Below are positions 61,106-64,000 of a DNA stretch of 64,000 bases, one piece after another (the stretch's first letter is position 1; each line of letters begins with the position of its first letter). The translations under genes were made by a program, and so were the position numbers. This DNA comes from Paenibacillus sp. JQZ6Y-1 (GTDB taxonomy: Bacteria; Bacillota; Bacilli; Paenibacillales; Paenibacillaceae): positions 1 to 64,000 of the forward strand of contig NZ_JBFDUZ010000004.1 of the NCBI RefSeq assembly GCF_040719145.1, given 5' to 3'. The notes below the pieces were generated by a model. The model was not told the origin of the DNA and made no database searches. It saw nothing but the letters and a program-made list of their open reading frames with translations.

Positions 61106-61154
61106 AAACCGCCCCGGCAGCAGGTGATGATAGACCTGCGCCGGGGCGGTTTTG
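61106..61154. terminator. Terminator between convergent genes
   Basis: AAACCGCCCCGGC...GCAGGT / ACCTGC...CCGGGGCGGTTT with one bulge, ending in T. Very GC-rich and strong on both strands. Confidence 0.88.
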
Positions 61155-61176
61155 TATCTATTCGTATTGTCGTCGA

Positions 61177-61530
61177 TCAGGATTGAGAAGCAGGCTTGAC
61201 CTTATGCTCGCCATCTTGTCGGTTACTCCACCAGCGCAGCACCCAAGCGGTAACCGCCCATACGAGACTAACCGCCATCAGCGGGAACATCAACAATAAC
61301 GGAATATCAATCAATGCTCCAATATAATCGGGGTGAACCATTTGATAAATCCAGCCCGGTAAGGTAGAGCCTAATCCAATCACAAATAATATAGCAGCGC
61401 TGATCCATGCTCGGCGCGTCAGCCGCATGGCGGCAATGATCAACACCAGCAGCACGGCGAGTTCCAGCAGCCAGACGATACGAAACAGCGGATCAGGAAA
61501 TGCTGTTGCCGGATTAATAAGCCACATCAT
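61177..61530 (-). CDS. Small membrane protein of unknown function
   Basis: 117 residues with three hydrophobic segments (FRIVWLLELAVLLVLIIAAM, AWISAAILFVIGLGSTLPGW and IPLLLMFPLMAVSLVWAVTAWVL, each given in part) and a charged C-terminal tail (NRQDGEHKVKPASQS). No known motif is apparent. GGAAGGTGC precedes two adjacent ATG codons at 61530 and 61527. Transcribed from the minus strand, it ends at the shared terminator. Confidence 0.7.
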   Translation of the reverse strand: MMWLINPATAFPDPLFRIVWLLELAVLLVLIIAAMRLTRRAWISAAILFVIGLGSTLPGWIYQMVHPDYIGALIDIPLLLMFPLMAVSLVWAVTAWVLRWWSNRQDGEHKVKPASQS

Positions 61531-61740
61531 ACTGCACCTTCCTTAATAAAACATGGATTTGTTACAGCCATTATACCGTATGGGCTGTATGCAAAATCGT
61601 CAAGTTTGTAAACGCAGGCGGTATGCAGATTACTGTTTTGCAATGTTTTTCATCGTCCCGGAACGTCCCATCCTGCGTTTGTATCTCTCTATACATTGAT
61701 ACGGACCATAGACTACGGTGATTAGTACAGGCACATGCTC

Positions 61741-62691
61741 TTATTGCGCGTCATCTTCAAAAGTGATAACAATTTTACCTTTGGCATGGTGTGTTGCGCT
61801 AAGACGATGCGCTTCGCGCAGACCTTCCTCCGAAAACGGCAGCTCCGTGCCGACGATTGCATTCACTTTTCGTTGCTCCAGCAATTGACCGAATTCTTGC
61901 AGCTGCTTGCCATCCGGTTGTAACCAGATTGCCTTCGCCGTTACGTTATGCTGCTTGGCAAGTTCTTCATCGGGCTGATCCAAAATGGAGATCAGGCGAC
62001 CACTGCCTTCTTTGAGTACCTTGAAGCTATCCTTTTGAATCTGACCACCCATCGTATCGAAGACGAGATCAATATCGGATAACACGTCGGCAAAATTAGT
62101 AGATTTGTAGTCAATCACTTCATCTGCGCCAAGGGATTTCAAAAATTCAGCATTGTTGGCGCTGGCAGTTGTGATGACATGCGCCCCTGCATGCTTGGCG
62201 AGTTGAATGGCGAGTGTACCGACACCACCTGCTCCGGCGTGAATGAGTACCTTTTCGCCTTCCTTGAGCTGACCGTGATCAAACAGCGCCTGCCAAGCGG
62301 TCAATCCAGCCAGTGGAATCGAAGCAGCTTCAGCAAAGCTGATACCCGGTGGCAATGGAGCGAGCAGGTGGTCATCGATTGCGGTATATTCGGCATATGT
62401 GCCAAAACGCGTTGTATCTGGACGGGCAAAGACCTGATCGCCGATTTTCCATTCGGTTACGTCATCACCGACCTCAGTAATGACACCAGCGGCATCCCAG
62501 CCGAGAATGATCGGGAATTCCCAATCCATCATCTGCTTCAAATGACCTTCGCGTAGCTTCCAATCAATCGGGTTGATGGAGGTTGCTTTTAGCTTGATGA
62601 CAACCTGCTTGGGACCCGGCTTCGGATCGGGCACCTCTGCCAGTTTGAGTTGATTCTCGTCACCGTATTGTTCAATCACTACTGCTTTCAT
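61741..62691 (-). CDS. NADP-dependent MDR oxidoreductase (zinc-independent alcohol dehydrogenase-like)
   Basis: 316 residues. GroES-like fold with MKAVVIEQYGDENQLKLAEV, then TSINPIDWKLREGHLKQMM. The Rossmann fold starts VLIHAGAGGVGTLAIQLAKHAG. Zinc ligands are absent, as in quinone-oxidoreductase or enoyl-reductase relatives. It probably reduces quinones or alpha,beta-unsaturated carbonyls with NADPH. ATG 62691 has AGGAGGAATA just upstream; the longer frame to 62727 lacks a site. No operator of the Rrf2 type is seen upstream. Confidence 0.9.
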   Translation of the reverse strand: MKAVVIEQYGDENQLKLAEVPDPKPGPKQVVIKLKATSINPIDWKLREGHLKQMMDWEFPIILGWDAAGVITEVGDDVTEWKIGDQVFARPDTTRFGTYAEYTAIDDHLLAPLPPGISFAEAASIPLAGLTAWQALFDHGQLKEGEKVLIHAGAGGVGTLAIQLAKHAGAHVITTASANNAEFLKSLGADEVIDYKSTNFADVLSDIDLVFDTMGGQIQKDSFKVLKEGSGRLISILDQPDEELAKQHNVTAKAIWLQPDGKQLQEFGQLLEQRKVNAIVGTELPFSEEGLREAHRLSATHHAKGKIVITFEDDAQ

Positions 62692-62994
62692 GTCTATTCC
62701 TCCTTGATTGCGTGATGTGTATGTCACCTAGAATTGCAGATACTTTTAATGAAATAAGCGTACTGTTATGTACATACCCATTCCTGCATGTGCAAACACA
62801 CGGAAATACAGTAGCAGATGAAGGACACAAGCATGAAATCATACAGCAGGTGTAGATTATGGGGAAAGTAGACTTTGACCGTTTGCTTTTGTTTTGCCAT
62901 GATAGTCCATAGATACAAATAGAAGACCATCTAGACATGAATGCGATGAGCACCAATCATTTGACAATCGGAATAAGAAAAGGAGGGGTAGATT
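62692..62994. other. Gap between divergent genes
   Basis: 303 bases. The only plausible features are AAAAGGAGGGG before the lipoprotein start and a TTGACA at about 62961 that is too close to the ATG to act as a -35 box for it. Nothing else is seen. Confidence 0.45.
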
Positions 62995-63501
62995 ATGTAC
63001 AAGAAGATCGTCACAGCGATTTGCACTATAGCGTTAAGCGTATCGTCTGGCTGTAGTCATACGGACACACAAGTATCGGAACCATCGACTACACAGGCGC
63101 CCAGCGAAGCTTCTTCCTCTTCGGCGCCAGCATCGCCAACCGATTCGGAGACAAGTCATCGCATACCAAGCGCTGACGAGATAGAGTGGGATCAAGTTCA
63201 AGACCCTCTATTGAATAACGCCATAAAAGACAAGCTGCGACAGGCGATAGATGCCATTGTGGCGCAGGACAGCAAGGCGTTTCACCATGCGATTAGTCCA
63301 GAGATGGGCAGTGGATTGGATGATCTGTTGGATCGTCCAACTGTATTTACCCATATCGACGCTGCGCATATGGAGAGAGGACGCGTGCTTGTGCCTGTGC
63401 AAGCGACCTTACAGATAGAGCAAGAAACAACAGCGTATGTGTACACTTTTTACTTGGAAAAAGGATCGGATGGAGTATGGGACATCGTTAGCATTGACTA
63501 A
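62995..63501 (+). CDS. Small lipoprotein of unknown function
   Basis: 168 residues. Type II signal peptide MYKKIVTAICTIALSVSSGC with the lipobox Cys20, then a Ser/Thr/Pro/Glu-rich tether (21 to about 60) and a globular domain (about 65-168) with AIDAIVAQDSKAFHHAISPE, of a length and shape like NTF2-type or DUF4878-like domains, which I cannot confirm. AAAGGAGGGG is seven bases before the ATG. Confidence 0.8.
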   Translation: MYKKIVTAICTIALSVSSGCSHTDTQVSEPSTTQAPSEASSSSAPASPTDSETSHRIPSADEIEWDQVQDPLLNNAIKDKLRQAIDAIVAQDSKAFHHAISPEMGSGLDDLLDRPTVFTHIDAAHMERGRVLVPVQATLQIEQETTAYVYTFYLEKGSDGVWDIVSID

Positions 63502-63595
63502 TGGGCATAAAAGTCGCCAGCAGGCATTATGATTCTGCGTTCAGCACCCGTTATATAGAAGTAGAATAAGCAATAGCAAACAGGAGCGAAATCAT

Positions 63596-64000
63596 ATGAA
63601 CAATGAATCGATAGCAACGTTGTCTATGTCCAGCGCAGGCAGGTATAGCCGTTTGCAGACATTCCTTATGGGCTTACGTATATTAGTGATGTTGCTGGCG
63701 ACAGGTATGCTGTTTTCATTAATGATGCCTTCGGCATCTGCGCGATCGTATCAGGTACAATACACCGTATATCCGCCAACAGCGGATACAGAGGCATCGT
63801 TGGCAGCTGTCGTGCTTGATCCTTCGATTCCAGCTTTGGAGCATACAACGACATCCATGCAGTATAGCCTTGATTCCACAGACGGCAGCAATGGGGTCTG
63901 GAACGATGCAGCAGACGGGGAGACGCCGTTTACGCCTGCACAGGGATGGCTGACCTTACGTCTACATGATGATCCTTCGACAGCATTTCGATTGGCGTCG
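63596..64000 (+). CDS. Exported protein, 3' end beyond the window
   Basis: Open reading frame of 135 codons that runs off the window. It starts MNNESIATLSMSSAGRYSRL, followed by a hydrophobic core (LMGLRILVMLLATGMLFSLM) and a probable cleavage site after ...MPSASA. The mature part begins RSYQVQYTVYPPTADTEAS and is Ser/Thr/Asp-rich, as in large surface proteins. CAGGAGCG is seven bases before the ATG. It follows the lipoprotein by 94 bases. The kind of protein cannot be told from this part. Confidence 0.75.
   Translation, partial: MNNESIATLSMSSAGRYSRLQTFLMGLRILVMLLATGMLFSLMMPSASARSYQVQYTVYPPTADTEASLAAVVLDPSIPALEHTTTSMQYSLDSTDGSNGVWNDAADGETPFTPAQGWLTLRLHDDPSTAFRLAS

Overview
The window is about 64 kb of chromosome from a low-to-mid GC, endospore-former-type Firmicute, most likely Paenibacillus or a close relative. 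The pointers are strong AGGAGG ribosome sites, YesM/YesN two-component partners next to a sugar ABC transporter, S-layer-homology (SLH) surface proteins, copper-amine-oxidase-like secreted domains, split PTS components and cre-like boxes. No rRNA, prophage, insertion sequence or CRISPR array is visible. The genus is an inference from gene content only.

Layout. 1-300: end of a tRNA cluster (Gly, Arg, Pro). 0.5-7.7 kb: carbohydrate ABC importer (lipoprotein plus two permeases, no ATPase) with a YesM-type kinase and a YesN-type AraC regulator. 8-9.2 kb: two small genes beside a 13-copy 9-bp tandem repeat. 9.5-16.5 kb: a minus-strand catabolic locus (EIIA, EIIB, EIIC, GH38 alpha-mannosidase, PRD/PTS regulator) that resembles mannosylglycerate utilisation. 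16.7-21.1 kb: a secreted protein, a HisRS of the non-standard branch behind an elaborate leader, and fetAB-like metal-export genes. 21-27 kb: single genes (guanylate-kinase-like, 3-hydroxyisobutyrate-dehydrogenase-like, NAD(P)-binding, DUF3139-like, ROK regulator, DinB). 27-34 kb: a 1689-residue DUF4132-type protein with a small possibly beta-grasp partner, then an aeRF1-like protein. 34-42 kb: secreted protein, nitroreductase, CsbD, HAD phosphatase, photolyase, alkaline phosphatase, DUF72. 42.6-50.6 kb: two large SLH-anchored surface proteins. 51-64 kb: redox and stress genes (nitroreductase, AlkC, MarR plus a quinone-oxidoreductase-like gene, rhodanese, glutathione peroxidase, Rrf2 regulator plus NmrA-like gene, another MDR enzyme), a cytoplasmic alpha-amylase, pyrrolidone-carboxylate peptidase, and two exported proteins, the last cut by the window edge.

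How the genes work together. Two sugar systems each carry their own sensor or regulator and a cre-like site, so both are probably under catabolite control. Many of the remaining genes handle electrophile, quinone or peroxide stress. Three copies of one operator type (TGTAAC-N7-GTTACA, the third imperfect) link the Rrf2 regulator at 59.6 kb, the NmrA-like gene beside it and the YwnB-like gene 36 kb away, which suggests a small dispersed regulon. The least explained elements are the hisS leader, with a 37-codon leader ORF and mutually exclusive hairpins (19.13-19.5 kb), and the DUF4132 plus small-protein cassette.
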